Shown here: piece after piece, positions 1 through 8,954 of the stretch
Numbering within the stretch: the first letter of the stretch is position 1
Layout: the number at the start of each line of letters is the position of its first letter
Assembly: GCF_030489605.1 (NCBI RefSeq)
Contig: NZ_JAUKFY010000006.1
Coordinates: 124,001-188,000, forward strand
Reading direction: 5' to 3'
Source of the DNA: Brevibacillus laterosporus
Lineage (GTDB): Bacteria; Bacillota; Bacilli; Brevibacillales; Brevibacillaceae
Length of the DNA: 64,000 bases
Made by a program: the position numbers and the translations under genes
Notes under the pieces: model-generated
Told to the model about the DNA's origin: nothing
What the model saw: the letters and a program-made list of their open reading frames with translations, nothing else
The model's database searches: none

Positions 1-54
1 AGAAAAATCGATGCCTTGATAAAGGGCTAAAGGCCACCGATCCTCTTCTTTTAA

Positions 55-513
55 TCATTCAAGCTCCTGCCAATTTGCTGGATACGTAACATATAAAAAC
101 TTTGCATAGGCTGGTACGGAGAACTGAATGCTCGTATTTTTGGGAATGAGAATAATATCGCCTGCATGTCCGATGATGCGACGACCATTAATTACAATTT
201 CTAGTGTTCCTTCTATGATATAATCAATTTCATCATATTTTAAAGTCCAGTCAAATGTCGTTTCTTTCATTTCCATCAATCCACAGCCAAGCCGAGGACT
301 CTCCTGTAAATCTAATGCATCTTTTAAATATACTCGATCGCCTGCTTTTCCCGTATCAAAAGGGTCCAATTTCAAGGAGTTCAATTTAACAGACATTACA
401 CCGCTTGGATCAATATTCTTATCTATCTTATCGGGTGATTGATTCATCTGTGCAAGCTTTTCCAAAACAATTTTACGAACTAACGCTTCAAGAGATGCTG
501 TATCATGTTGCAT
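55..513 (-). CDS. eutQ: EutQ-like cupin protein of ethanolamine utilisation
   Basis: 152-aa protein. The C-terminal half (about residues 55-150) is a single cupin barrel, with the run YIIEGTLEIVINGR followed by the family's GHAGDIILIPK turn. The N-terminal 50 residues are a short helical segment of the sort used as microcompartment targeting peptides. EutQ proteins are needed for anaerobic ethanolamine growth, and acetate-kinase activity has been reported for the family. It starts directly at the stop codon of eutH, with a GAGG site eight bases before the ATG, so it is translated as part of the operon. It is the last eut gene visible; positions 1-54 contain no supportable feature. The family call is firm and the enzymatic role is by family only. 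Confidence 0.9.
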   Translation of the reverse strand: MQHDTASLEALVRKIVLEKLAQMNQSPDKIDKNIDPSGVMSVKLNSLKLDPFDTGKAGDRVYLKDALDLQESPRLGCGLMEMKETTFDWTLKYDEIDYIIEGTLEIVINGRRIIGHAGDIILIPKNTSIQFSVPAYAKFLYVTYPANWQELE

Positions 514-1614
514 TTATTTTTCCTCACTTTTCGCTGCTAGCTTTGATTTGGAAGCAATCAGAATAGCTACTAGCACTGCGGTGATTCCCCCCGCTAATTT
601 CCCTACGATCATTGGGAAAATAAGATCTTTTTCTATACCAGCCGTAAATCCTAAATGATCTCCAAAGGTAAAAGAAGCACTGACTGCAAAGGCGATATTT
701 ATGATCTTTCCCCTTGTATCCATTTCTTTTAGCATGCCAAACATCGGTATGTTGTTGGCTAGAGAGGCTACTAACCCTGCGGCCGCTTTATCATTCATGC
801 CAAGCAATGAGCCTAGCTTAAGTAACGGCTTTTGGAAAACTTTAGTAATGACATATACCATTGGAAATGCACCCGCAAGTACGATAGCAATAGAACCTAC
901 GATTTCAATGCCATCCCAAATACGAGTCATCCCAGGAATAATGACCACTCCTGTTAAGGTCTCAATAATGATAGCCGCTAATGCCAGCGTAATAATAATA
1001 ACGACTGCTTTGCCAAAAACACTAAAGCCCTTGATCATCCCATTCGGGACTAGCCATAGCCCAACTCCAATAATTAAAGCTACGAGAATGATAGGAACTA
1101 AATTTCGCAAAATCATTCCAAGATCATAGCCAGCAACCAATCCACCTACTAAGCAACCAATCGGAATTGTCATGATTCCAGCTAGCACCCCGGTAGCAAG
1201 ATATTTACGATCCTCTCTTTCAATAATGCCTAGTGCGACAGGAATGGTAAATACAATAGTAGGGCCAAGCATGGAGCCAAGAATAATACCGGCAAAGCGT
1301 CCTGCTTCCGGATTGCTTGCCATCTGCATTGCTAGCGGATATCCTCCCATGTCATTAGCTAGCAAGGTGGTGGCAAACATGGCTGGATCTGCACCTAATG
1401 CTGTATAGATAGGCACAACGATCGGCTTTAACAACGTCGCTAACACAGGTGCCAGCGAAATAACTCCCACCATGGCAAGTGTGAGCGATCCCATCGCCAT
1501 AATTCCTTCCTCGAACTTATCCCCTAAATTAAATTTATTATCCAAGCATTTATCAATTGCCCCTAAGACCATGAAGATTACCATTATGTAAATGATAATT
1601 TCATTAATACTCAT
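514..1614 (-). CDS. eutH: EutH ethanolamine permease
   Basis: 366-aa integral membrane protein with about ten to eleven hydrophobic segments, starting with IYIMVIFMVLGAIDKCLDN, which is typical of the EutH N-terminus. The conserved region NDMGGYPLAMQMA (about residues 87-99) and the stretch FGDHLGFTAG near the C-terminus are family hallmarks. It sits in the cytoplasmic membrane and brings in ethanolamine, important at low pH or low substrate where diffusion of the uncharged amine is limiting. It overlaps eutN by four bases upstream and abuts eutQ downstream. Full length, no defect seen. Confidence 0.95.
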   Translation of the reverse strand: MSINEIIIYIMVIFMVLGAIDKCLDNKFNLGDKFEEGIMAMGSLTLAMVGVISLAPVLATLLKPIVVPIYTALGADPAMFATTLLANDMGGYPLAMQMASNPEAGRFAGIILGSMLGPTIVFTIPVALGIIEREDRKYLATGVLAGIMTIPIGCLVGGLVAGYDLGMILRNLVPIILVALIIGVGLWLVPNGMIKGFSVFGKAVVIIITLALAAIIIETLTGVVIIPGMTRIWDGIEIVGSIAIVLAGAFPMVYVITKVFQKPLLKLGSLLGMNDKAAAGLVASLANNIPMFGMLKEMDTRGKIINIAFAVSASFTFGDHLGFTAGIEKDLIFPMIVGKLAGGITAVLVAILIASKSKLAAKSEEK

Positions 1615-1901
1615 ACACTGTCCTCCTTACACGAGTCTCTTAGCTCATAGCTGTCAATAATACCAACGATCGTTGCATCAATGGGTGCTTTTACTTGATC
1701 AAAGGCCGCTCTTGCCGAACCGCCCTTTGTTACCAATACCAAATCACCAATACCAGAGCCTGCACCATCCGCAGCTACAAAGGTCTTAGCTGGTTCACCG
1801 CCAAAAATTTCGGAGGGAGAGACAATCATAAGTTTCAGACTATCCAATTTTGCATCTTTTCTTGTGGCCCAAACGTTACCAATGACTTTTCCGATAATCA
1901 T
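1611..1901 (-). CDS. eutN: EutN/CcmL-type microcompartment vertex protein
   Basis: 96-aa protein that opens MIIGKVIGNVWATRKDAKLD and continues with the LVLVTKGGSARAAF segment, the standard EutN/CcmL fold (OB-like barrel) that forms pentamers closing the twelve vertices of a bacterial microcompartment shell. Length matches the family (85-100 aa). It overlaps both neighbours by four bases, indicating translational coupling within the operon. Together with EutS, EutL and EutM it provides the full set of shell building-block types. Confidence 0.93.
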   Translation of the reverse strand: MIIGKVIGNVWATRKDAKLDSLKLMIVSPSEIFGGEPAKTFVAADGAGSGIGDLVLVTKGGSARAAFDQVKAPIDATIVGIIDSYELRDSCKEDSV

Positions 1902-2710
1902 ACAGGTTTGCCCTCCTGCTTTGTTTTCTTGACAGTAAGCTGATTCATACGTACAAAATCTTTAGCCAATGGAGTTAAGATGGCATTTGGTAAAATGGTA
2001 AACGATTGAGCCCCTAATAAGCATAGCTTTTTTAACACAGATTCAGATATGACTCTCTGCTCTATATGCCATACTTTTTCTTCGGCATCTAGCAAATGAC
2101 TTGCCTCATTCGCATGTAAATCCTGCCCTCCTGCACAATTTGTATCCGACTGTTCAGAGGACCTTTTGCATACTGACTGCGTTATGGGTCTTTCCAGATA
2201 GCGCTCTTTCTGACCTAGCAGATGGATGTCTGCTTTTTTGATCAAAGTCACTCCAAAGGAAACAAGCTTCTGCTCGTATGATTGATACAGATCATATAAA
2301 TGAGCTGGAGCGGTACGGTGGAATTGCCGATGCTCAAGACCTTCTTGTATCAGGTACACCTTTTTCCCCTGAAGCAATGCTTGAGTAATGAGATTCTTTG
2401 AGGGTATGAGCCCCAATGCTAGTGAAGCTAATGCGCAGCAATGTAATCCAGTTATCAAAATGAAGGCAAAGGATTGAACGTTACATTCCAAGAGATCATC
2501 AGGCCACTTTTGTGCCCAGGTTACATCATTGGTTACCACAGAATAAACGTCAAATTTTTTATTGAGGACCGGCTTTATGGCAAGCCATTCGCTTTCATGT
2601 GCAGAGATAACGATTATTTTTTGCTTGTTCTCTGAAGAAAGCGTGTCCAATCTAGATATAACCTCATTAGTAACGGCTTCTATTAGCTGCTGTATTTCCA
2701 AGCCTGTCAC
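1898..2710 (-). CDS. Conserved eut-operon protein of unknown function (TIGR02536-like)
   Basis: 270-aa soluble protein. Residues 30-150 look like an alpha/beta Rossmann or flavoprotein-like fold (strands IIVISAHESEW, SFAFILITGLHCC, KKVYLIQEGLEH). A low-complexity linker around residues 175-205 follows, then a C-terminal domain containing SFTILPNAILTPLAKDF. I recall proteins of this layout as the 'eut_hyp' family found between pduL and eutN in Firmicute eut operons; this is from memory, not from a search. The start is a GTG overlapping the pduL stop by four bases. The TPLAKDF ending resembles the PduL/EutT-adjacent proteins of glycyl-radical and eut loci. No enzymatic function is assigned. Confidence 0.72.
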   Translation of the reverse strand: MTGLEIQQLIEAVTNEVISRLDTLSSENKQKIIVISAHESEWLAIKPVLNKKFDVYSVVTNDVTWAQKWPDDLLECNVQSFAFILITGLHCCALASLALGLIPSKNLITQALLQGKKVYLIQEGLEHRQFHRTAPAHLYDLYQSYEQKLVSFGVTLIKKADIHLLGQKERYLERPITQSVCKRSSEQSDTNCAGGQDLHANEASHLLDAEEKVWHIEQRVISESVLKKLCLLGAQSFTILPNAILTPLAKDFVRMNQLTVKKTKQEGKPV

Positions 2711-3339
2711 TTCCTAACAAGTCTAGCAACTGTCCCTTTTTGATACCCGCAAGCGTTAGCTTCATCATAATCGAGATGCATAAATGTACGAAAACGCGGA
2801 CTAACTCGAATGGTTACATCTTGAAAGATAACCGGTCTTGTTCCAAGGACTTCCACACATACATTTTGCTTATCTGCAACACCAAACCATTGAGCATCCT
2901 CAACGGACATATGAATATGGCGTTTCGCAATGATTGCCGCTTTGACCGGAACGGATGCGAGCTGGGTAGCCAACGTAACTTCTGCACTTTCTGCTAAATT
3001 TCCAGATTCACGAAGAGGCGGCCTAATTCCCAGGGCAACTGCATCCGTCAAGGAAACCTCCACCTGTGTGTTTTGCCTTTCCGGCCCCAGAACAGCCACA
3101 TTCTTAATCGTTCCTTTAGGGCCGGTCAAATCAACCCGTTCCACGCAGCTAAATTGCCCTGGTTGGGATAATTCCTTGGCTTTAGTAAGTTGATATCCCT
3201 CTCCAAACAAGATATCAATGATCTTGCGGGATAAATGGACATGCCTTCCTGAAGCTTCAACGGGAATAAACAGTTTTTGTTTAATTCCAGCCACTACTTT
3301 TTCTGCAATTTGATCAACCTGATCTTGTAACAACTCCAC
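2707..3339 (-). CDS. pduL: PduL-type phosphate acyltransferase (phosphotransacetylase)
   Basis: 210-aa protein with two copies of the PduL beta-barrel domain, each carrying a histidine zinc-binding motif: GRHVHLS near residue 32 and KRHIHMS near residue 141. A third conserved histidine lies in FRTFMHLDYDEANA near the C-terminus. It converts acetyl-CoA and phosphate into acetyl phosphate and recycles CoA in the microcompartment lumen. It stands where Pta-type EutD is found in enteric bacteria. The N-terminus (VDQIAEKVVAGIKQKL) is an amphipathic helix suitable as an encapsulation peptide. The start codon is GTG or the TTG two codons later; the GAGGTG upstream fits either. Confidence 0.93.
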   Translation of the reverse strand: MELLQDQVDQIAEKVVAGIKQKLFIPVEASGRHVHLSRKIIDILFGEGYQLTKAKELSQPGQFSCVERVDLTGPKGTIKNVAVLGPERQNTQVEVSLTDAVALGIRPPLRESGNLAESAEVTLATQLASVPVKAAIIAKRHIHMSVEDAQWFGVADKQNVCVEVLGTRPVIFQDVTIRVSPRFRTFMHLDYDEANACGYQKGTVARLVRK

Positions 3340-3377
3340 ACCTCTTTTCAGTCATAAGCTTGTTTATGTAAAGAAGG

Positions 3378-3441
3378 CATACTATCCGCTATTTAGCCTT
3401 CAATCATTTTTATCAAAAGAAAGCTTGTAAGGGATAGTATG
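3378..3441. repeat. 10-bp inverted repeat between pduL and eutM
   Basis: Perfect arms CATACTATCC (3378-3387) and GGATAGTATG (3432-3441) are separated by 44 bases in the only sizeable gap (about 110 bp) inside the eut operon. No T-run follows on either strand, so it is not a plain terminator. It could be an RNA processing or stabilising structure, or an operator. Function unknown. Confidence 0.45.
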
Positions 3442-3450
3442 TTCCTGTAA

Positions 3451-3744
3451 TTAGACTGGTTGTTGCTTGGACTTAGGAAGAATGCTATCCACCTCAGTGT
3501 GAGGGCGTGGAATAACGTGTACGGAAATCAGTTCGCCAATTCGTTCTGCTGCCGCTGCACCGGCATCGGTTGCCGCTTTTACTGCCCCCACATCCCCACG
3601 TACCATCACGGTTACCAAGCCGCCGCCTACCTGTTCTTTACCAACCAGCTCTACATTAGCTGCTTTCACCATGGCATCTGCTGCTTCAATCGCGCTCACA
3701 AGTCCTTTTGTCTCAATCATACCTAACGCATTTGTACTTGCCAT
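3451..3744 (-). CDS. eutM: EutM-like hexameric BMC shell protein
   Basis: 97-aa single-BMC-domain protein: [20 protein letters not shown] at the N-terminus, the [19 protein letters not shown] core and [11 protein letters not shown] at the end. These hexamers tile the facets of the ethanolamine microcompartment, with the pore loop allowing metabolite passage. I chose the ATG at 3744 rather than one seven codons upstream because GGAGG is placed seven bases before it and the product then has the usual EutM length. It lies between eutE and pduL. Confidence 0.93.
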   Translation of the reverse strand: MASTNALGMIETKGLVSAIEAADAMVKAANVELVGKEQVGGGLVTVMVRGDVGAVKAATDAGAAAAERIGELISVHVIPRPHTEVDSILPKSKQQPV

Positions 3745-3787
3745 TTCAATTCCTCCGTTTTTCATGTCATCTGTTTACAACAAAATG

Positions 3788-5269
3788 CTAAGAGATGCAG
3801 TTGCTTTGCTTCAATTCGACCAGGACTTTCTGGATTATGGAATTCACTAAATCATCATTAACTCCAAATCCTCCCCGTGTGTTACAAGACACTTGGTGTG
3901 GACGTAGTGCCTCTAGTTCCCTAACCCCATAAGCAATGCGTCGAATATTAATTAAATTCATAGGTCCTACGTTATCTGAAGTAGAATTGTTACCCACTGC
4001 TCCACAGCCCAATGTTAAAGCAGGTACTAAATTGGTTGTTCCCCCGATTCCACCTAATGCTGCTGGTGTATTTACTAAAAAGCGAGATACAGGTTGACGT
4101 AAACCAAAGTAACGAATAACCTTCTCATCCTGTGCATGAATAATACAAGTATGTCCTGCTCCCTCATGTAACAAAATTTCTTCACATAAATCGCATGCTT
4201 TCTCCATACTCTCCGCTGTGAAAAATCCTAAAATAGGAGCCAGTTTTTCCCGTGAGAACGCTACTTTATAGCCCACCTCTGTTTCCTCTGCAATTAAAAG
4301 TCTTGCGTTAGCGGGAACTGTGATCTTAGCTAAATTGGCAATATGTTGTACACTTTTCCCCACGATTTGCGGATTCATTGAACCATTTTCTCGCATAATC
4401 AATCGTCCAACTTTTTCCTTTTCATCTGGGGTTAGAAAATAAGCTCCCTGCTTTTTAAATTCTGCTATTACCTTCTCTTTCATGCATCTTTCCACGACGA
4501 CTGACTGTTCGGAAGCACAAATTGTTCCATTGTCAAAGGTTGAACTATCTAAAATACGCTTGACTGCATTCTGCAAATCAGCAGATTTATCAATGTAAGC
4601 AGGCCCATTCCCTGATCCGACACCGATTGCTGGCGTACCCGAACTGTAGGCTGCTTTTACCATTGCCGAGCCGCCTGTTGCTAAAATCAGTTGTACACCT
4701 TTGTGTTTCATCAATTCGTTAGTACCTTGAATGGTAGGCATCTCCATACAAGTCACAATATCTTCAGGACCACTAGCCGAGGCAATTGCTTCTCGAATGA
4801 TCTTAACCGTTTCCAAAATACATTTTTTCGCATTTGGATGAGGGGAAAAAATAATGGAATTCCCGGCTTTCATGGAAATAAGAGATTTATATAAGACAGT
4901 AGAGGTTGGATTCGTTGATGGAATTAATCCAGCGATGACTCCTACTGGCACCCCTACCTCGATGACTTTTTTCACTGTATCCTCGTTTAAGATTCCAATC
5001 GTTTTTAGATCCTTAATATGCTCATAAACTACCTGACTGCCAAACAGGTTTTTGATTACCTTATCCTCCCAGATGCCAAAGCCAGTCTCTTCTACCGCCA
5101 GCTTTGCCAATCGTTCGGCATGTGCGACGCCAGCATTTGCCACCGCTTTTACAATGGTATCAATCTGTTCCTGGGACATCTTACTCAAAGTCTTTAGAGC
5201 CATACTCGATCTCTTTATCAGATTTCTTACTTCTTGTACGGAAAGTAAGTCTTTATCAGAAAGCATCAT
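3788..5269 (-). CDS. eutE: Acetylating acetaldehyde dehydrogenase EutE
   Basis: 493-aa CoA-dependent aldehyde dehydrogenase. The catalytic cysteine is C251 in NGTICASEQSVV; the NAD-binding part contains LIPSTNPTSTVLYKSL and ATGGSAMVKAAY, all typical of EutE/PduP. It oxidises acetaldehyde with NAD+ and CoA to acetyl-CoA in the microcompartment lumen. The N-terminal 20 residues (LSDKDLLSVQEVRNLIKRS) form the amphipathic helix characteristic of lumen-targeted enzymes. It overlaps the upstream BMC-fusion gene by four bases, and an AAGGGG site precedes its ATG-ATG start. Confidence 0.95.
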   Translation of the reverse strand: MMLSDKDLLSVQEVRNLIKRSSMALKTLSKMSQEQIDTIVKAVANAGVAHAERLAKLAVEETGFGIWEDKVIKNLFGSQVVYEHIKDLKTIGILNEDTVKKVIEVGVPVGVIAGLIPSTNPTSTVLYKSLISMKAGNSIIFSPHPNAKKCILETVKIIREAIASASGPEDIVTCMEMPTIQGTNELMKHKGVQLILATGGSAMVKAAYSSGTPAIGVGSGNGPAYIDKSADLQNAVKRILDSSTFDNGTICASEQSVVVERCMKEKVIAEFKKQGAYFLTPDEKEKVGRLIMRENGSMNPQIVGKSVQHIANLAKITVPANARLLIAEETEVGYKVAFSREKLAPILGFFTAESMEKACDLCEEILLHEGAGHTCIIHAQDEKVIRYFGLRQPVSRFLVNTPAALGGIGGTTNLVPALTLGCGAVGNNSTSDNVGPMNLINIRRIAYGVRELEALRPHQVSCNTRGGFGVNDDLVNSIIQKVLVELKQSNCIS

Positions 5270-5919
5270 GTATTTACCCCTTCTTTATGCAATTTGGTAA
5301 TCTCCTGAACAAGCTGAGCTTTTTTGGCCTGTCTCATTTGTCTATCGTTAATCTTCACGATTCCTAGTCGTTTCGCTTCTTCTCTTAGCTCACCAACTGT
5401 CATTTTCTCTAGCTGTTCTGCCTGACTTTTAGGCAATGGGATCAAGGCGTTTTCCGATTTAGTCAACGGTGGCGATGCAGTATCAACAAGAGGCTCCCTT
5501 TGATCGGGAAGCAATTCACTATCAGGGTGTTGTAGCTCTTCGGTTGTCTTTGATTTTCCCGATTTTCCAAGCTCCTTCGGTTTTGAAGTTGTTTGGGTAA
5601 TTTGTTTGGCCTGCCTGCGGTCTCTTGATTGGAATGGTAAGCTACTTGGCTGTTCCACCATTCGATATAAGTTATCATCTGGATTTGAGATCACATGCTT
5701 AGAAATTAGTGTGCCGACTCTAGTCACTGCTTCTGCCCCGGCTTCCACAGCAGCAGTAACCGCTGACACATCACCTGTAATTTTTACGGTAACAAAGCCA
5801 TTTTTTATCTTCTCCAACCCAATTAAGGTAACATTAGCTGCCTTCATGGCTGCATCCGCTGCTTCTATAGACGCCAGCAGCCCCTTTACCTCAATGAGTC
5901 CTAAAGCATTTTTTCTCAT
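5266..5919 (-). CDS. BMC shell protein with C-terminal SAP/Rho_N-like extension
   Basis: 217-aa two-part protein. Residues 1-85 are a complete BMC domain (ALGLIEVKGLLASIEAADAA ... VTRVGTLISKHVI), close to EutM. Residues 90-165 are a hydrophilic, Pro/Ser/Lys-rich linker. Residues 170-212 contain MTVGELREEAKRLGIV followed by KAQLVQEITKLHKEG. This helix-turn-helix spacing of Leu/Gly/Lys is what SAP or Rho N-terminal (Rho_N) domains show. Enteric EutK also joins a BMC domain to a small helix-turn-helix tail, so this may be its functional counterpart, but the tail here is of a different type. A GGTGATCC ribosome site precedes the ATG. It lies between eutL and eutE. The tail assignment is by eye. 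Confidence 0.82.
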   Translation of the reverse strand: MRKNALGLIEVKGLLASIEAADAAMKAANVTLIGLEKIKNGFVTVKITGDVSAVTAAVEAGAEAVTRVGTLISKHVISNPDDNLYRMVEQPSSLPFQSRDRRQAKQITQTTSKPKELGKSGKSKTTEELQHPDSELLPDQREPLVDTASPPLTKSENALIPLPKSQAEQLEKMTVGELREEAKRLGIVKINDRQMRQAKKAQLVQEITKLHKEGVNT

Positions 5920-5935
5920 AGGATCACCTTATTAC

Positions 5936-6589
5936 TTAATAACTCTGTGGATTTTCAGCAACGTATTGGACGGCCTCGGCAAATGCATCACATGCTGCCT
6001 TGCAAGCGGATTGACTTCCTGTAAGCAATGCACCGCCGAAATTGGTCTCTGAGGGTGGACCGTAGAACGTTGCCAGCTTAACATCGGCAGCTTTCAAGGC
6101 AGCATCAAGGGCATACATCGCTTCCAAAGGGGGTGCAATCAGGTAGGCAATAGCTTCTGCATCCTCTAAATTTGCCATTTTGGACAAATACGTTCCTGGT
6201 CGAGAAACACAATGAGCAAAGTAAGCGATAGAATCATCATCATTAGCACTAATAAAATGAGCTCCATTATGAATGAAGTCGACCGCTGTATGTAAGCCAC
6301 TTCGAATTTCTGCTGGATTTGGGCCAGCCAGTATTCCTATTACTTCGCCTGCCAGTTTCGAATTGGCATTGGCAGCTCCTGCATACATTGATTTGGCATA
6401 TACGACATCAACGGCTGCCTCCTTTGTCGCTTCATCCAAAGCAGTATAGGTTACATCGTCGCTGTCAGCCGTTATAATCCCTAAGCTTTTTTGATTGGGT
6501 TGCAGCTGAAATGCTTTTACCATATCGGGAGCCACGTTTGGGATGATTTTTACACTTAACACATTCGCCCGAAGTGCATCATTCTTCAT
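5936..6589 (-). CDS. eutL: EutL trimeric tandem-BMC shell protein
   Basis: 217-aa protein made of two circularly permuted BMC halves (KNDALRANVLSVKIIPNV ... DDVTYTALDEATKEAAVDVV; second half from about residue 105, GAHFISANDDDSIAYFAHCV). EutL trimers form pseudohexameric facets with a large gated central pore. Length and motif order match the family. It lies between eutC and the BMC-fusion gene in the operon. Confidence 0.95.
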   Translation of the reverse strand: MKNDALRANVLSVKIIPNVAPDMVKAFQLQPNQKSLGIITADSDDVTYTALDEATKEAAVDVVYAKSMYAGAANANSKLAGEVIGILAGPNPAEIRSGLHTAVDFIHNGAHFISANDDDSIAYFAHCVSRPGTYLSKMANLEDAEAIAYLIAPPLEAMYALDAALKAADVKLATFYGPPSETNFGGALLTGSQSACKAACDAFAEAVQYVAENPQSY

Positions 6590-6620
6590 TCAAAATTCCC
6601 TCCTAAGGACAATGGGAAGT

Positions 6621-7553
6621 TTATAATTTTAAATCGATTCCGCTCGCTTTTTTCTCCAGCATAGTCTTAATCAGCTCTGCAATATGGGCACCCGCTTCTA
6701 CAGGAGGCGTCCCGCCCTTGTGGATATTGGAAATAACTGTGCGGCGTGCTTCCGGCATATTAATTGTTGCTTTGTAGGCGATATAAGCACTCATTGACTC
6801 TGCTGTAACCAGCCCTGGACGCTCGCCGATTAATACACAGGTTACCTCTGCTCCAAGTACCTCGGAGATTTGATCCATGGCGCCCACACGACCTAGTTTT
6901 ACAAAAAATGGTGTTCCCACCTGAATTTTATACCCCTCTAATCCTTGTATGATGGCTGGCAAAATATCCTTTGCATTCGCTTCTACCGCGGCAGAGCTTA
7001 GCCCGTCAGACACATAGATTTGAACTTGGGGCTGCTTCTGACAGTTTGCCTTAATCTTTTGCAAGCCCTCTTCGGATATTTTTCGTCCTAAATCCGGTCT
7101 GGTTAAATATTCATCCTTATCCTTGCAAAGAGTCTGTACGCTAAAGAGATTCATTTCTTGTAAGAACTGCTCATCCACATGTGAAAATACAGCGTCCTGT
7201 GCCGCAGCATGGTCCGCACGAAAGCGAAGCGTGGTTTCTGTCTTATAACGAGGACCTGCACGCCAAATTCCCAGACGGGCTGGGGTGCGTTCTTTCATTT
7301 TTAAATAACCTTTTGCATCTACTGGCTCAGGGACTAGCAATTGGCTTTTTAAATCAATTTTCGTAATATCATCGATAGCCCCATCGGAAGGCATCTGCGG
7401 TTGGACAACCCATCCACCGCCGACATTAGATTCAGGTCGAGGTTTGGCGGATTTAATTTCAATTTTTCCCTCCGTTCTCTCTGCACCTTCATTGGAGGTC
7501 AATTCCGCTAAAACCTGTTCTACTACTTTTCTGATGTCATTTTCTTGAAGCAT
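6621..7553 (-). CDS. eutC: Ethanolamine ammonia-lyase small subunit
   Basis: 310-aa EutC. The conserved core includes [16 protein letters not shown] and [18 protein letters not shown] (about residues 90-130), the VYVSDGLSS-type segment and the [19 protein letters not shown] loop involved in cobalamin binding. With EutB it forms the adenosylcobalamin-dependent enzyme that splits ethanolamine into acetaldehyde and ammonia. The first ~70 residues are a polar extension that probably directs the complex to the shell interior. It follows eutB by 17 bases. Confidence 0.96.
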   Translation of the reverse strand: MLQENDIRKVVEQVLAELTSNEGAERTEGKIEIKSAKPRPESNVGGGWVVQPQMPSDGAIDDITKIDLKSQLLVPEPVDAKGYLKMKERTPARLGIWRAGPRYKTETTLRFRADHAAAQDAVFSHVDEQFLQEMNLFSVQTLCKDKDEYLTRPDLGRKISEEGLQKIKANCQKQPQVQIYVSDGLSSAAVEANAKDILPAIIQGLEGYKIQVGTPFFVKLGRVGAMDQISEVLGAEVTCVLIGERPGLVTAESMSAYIAYKATINMPEARRTVISNIHKGGTPPVEAGAHIAELIKTMLEKKASGIDLKL

Positions 7554-7570
7554 GCTCTAGCCTCCATTCC

Positions 7571-8944
7571 TTACGCTAGGAAAACAGATGCATCCCCAGC
7601 GCGTTTTGTTAGCTTACCATTCTCGATGAATCCCATTTTTTCCATCCATTTCTCAAACTCACTAATCGGCCTTAAATGAAGTAGTTCACGCAGAGTTGCT
7701 GTTTCATGATAACCAGTTGTTTGATAGTTGAGCATCACATCGTCTCCATGGGGAATGCCCATGAAATAGTTACAGCCAGCCGCGGATAAGAGAACCGCCA
7801 AATTCTCGATATCGTTTTGATCCGCTTTCATATGGTTCGTATAGCAAGCATCACAGCCCATGGAAATACCGGTTAGTTTCCCCATGAAATGATCTTCCAA
7901 GCCTGCGCGAATAACCTGCTTACTGTTGTACAGATATTCAGGTCCAATGAATCCCACTACGGTATTTACCAGGAACGGGTCGTACTTCTTGGCAAAACCA
8001 TAGCAACGAGCTTCCAGCGTTACCTGATCCACGCCATGATGAGCCTCAGAAGATAGCTCAGAGCCTTGTCCGGTCTCAAAATACATGACATTTGGCCCGG
8101 TTGCCGTTCCTTCTCTGTGTGCCAACTGACGTGCCTCTTCAATCATGTCGCCTGTAATTCCGAATGCTTCATTTCCCTTTTGAGTACCAGCAATACTTTG
8201 GAAAATAAGGTCGGCTGGAGCCCCCCTGCGGATTGCCTCCATCTGGGTAGTCACATGGGCTAACACACAGTTTTGTGTAGGAATTGACCACTTTTGCTTA
8301 AAATCCTCAAATCTCTTCAATACCCGACTTACACTTTCAACGGAATCATCTACGGGATTTAATCCAATAACAGCATCACCAATGCCAAAAGTAAGCCCTT
8401 CCATTAAGGAAGCTGTAATTCCGTCTGGATCATCTGTGGGATGGTTAGGCTGCAATCGAGCTGACAGAGTGCCCTCATAGCCAATTGTTGTATTACAGTG
8501 GGCCTGAATACGGATTTTTTTTGCTCCATAAATAAGGTCCAAATTCGACATAAGCTTCGTGACCGCGGCAACCATTTCGCTGGTTAGCCCCCTGCTGATT
8601 CTCTTGATATTTTCCTCTGTTGTATTTTCGTCAAGAATCCATTCACGTAGCTCAGAGACTGTCCAGTTCTTTATTTCGTTATAAATTTTTTCGTTGACTC
8701 CATCCTGAATGATCCGTGTCACTTCATCTTCTTCATAAGGAATAGCTGGATTATTACGCAAATCAGCCATTGTAAATTCACTCAGCACAATTTTTGCTGC
8801 TACCCTCTCTTCTGAGCTTTCTGCAGCGAGGCCAGCCAATTTATCTCCTGATTTTTCTTCGTTTGCTTTTGCCATGACGTCCATCACATTTTTAAATTGA
8901 TAGTCATTGCCAAAAAGGGTTGTTTTAAGTTTCAACGCCGTCAC
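7571..8944 (-). CDS. eutB: Ethanolamine ammonia-lyase large subunit
   Basis: 457-aa EutB (family about 455). Recognisable segments are KLMSNLDLIYGAKKIRIQAH, the substrate-site region GYEGTLSARLQPNHPTDDPD, YFETGQGSELSSEAHHG and GISMGCDACYTNHMKADQND. It forms the (beta/alpha)8 catalytic barrel of the B12-dependent lyase, with EutC. It starts ten bases after eutA. Intact, no substitutions noticed in the motifs that I know. Confidence 0.97.
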   Translation of the reverse strand: MTALKLKTTLFGNDYQFKNVMDVMAKANEEKSGDKLAGLAAESSEERVAAKIVLSEFTMADLRNNPAIPYEEDEVTRIIQDGVNEKIYNEIKNWTVSELREWILDENTTEENIKRISRGLTSEMVAAVTKLMSNLDLIYGAKKIRIQAHCNTTIGYEGTLSARLQPNHPTDDPDGITASLMEGLTFGIGDAVIGLNPVDDSVESVSRVLKRFEDFKQKWSIPTQNCVLAHVTTQMEAIRRGAPADLIFQSIAGTQKGNEAFGITGDMIEEARQLAHREGTATGPNVMYFETGQGSELSSEAHHGVDQVTLEARCYGFAKKYDPFLVNTVVGFIGPEYLYNSKQVIRAGLEDHFMGKLTGISMGCDACYTNHMKADQNDIENLAVLLSAAGCNYFMGIPHGDDVMLNYQTTGYHETATLRELLHLRPISEFEKWMEKMGFIENGKLTKRAGDASVFLA

Positions 8945-8954
8945 CTCATAACTG

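Noticed and set aside
3378-3441. EutV-type antitermination hairpin pair
   Set aside because: Arms enclose 44 bases, no T-run and no second hairpin with a matching loop motif was found.
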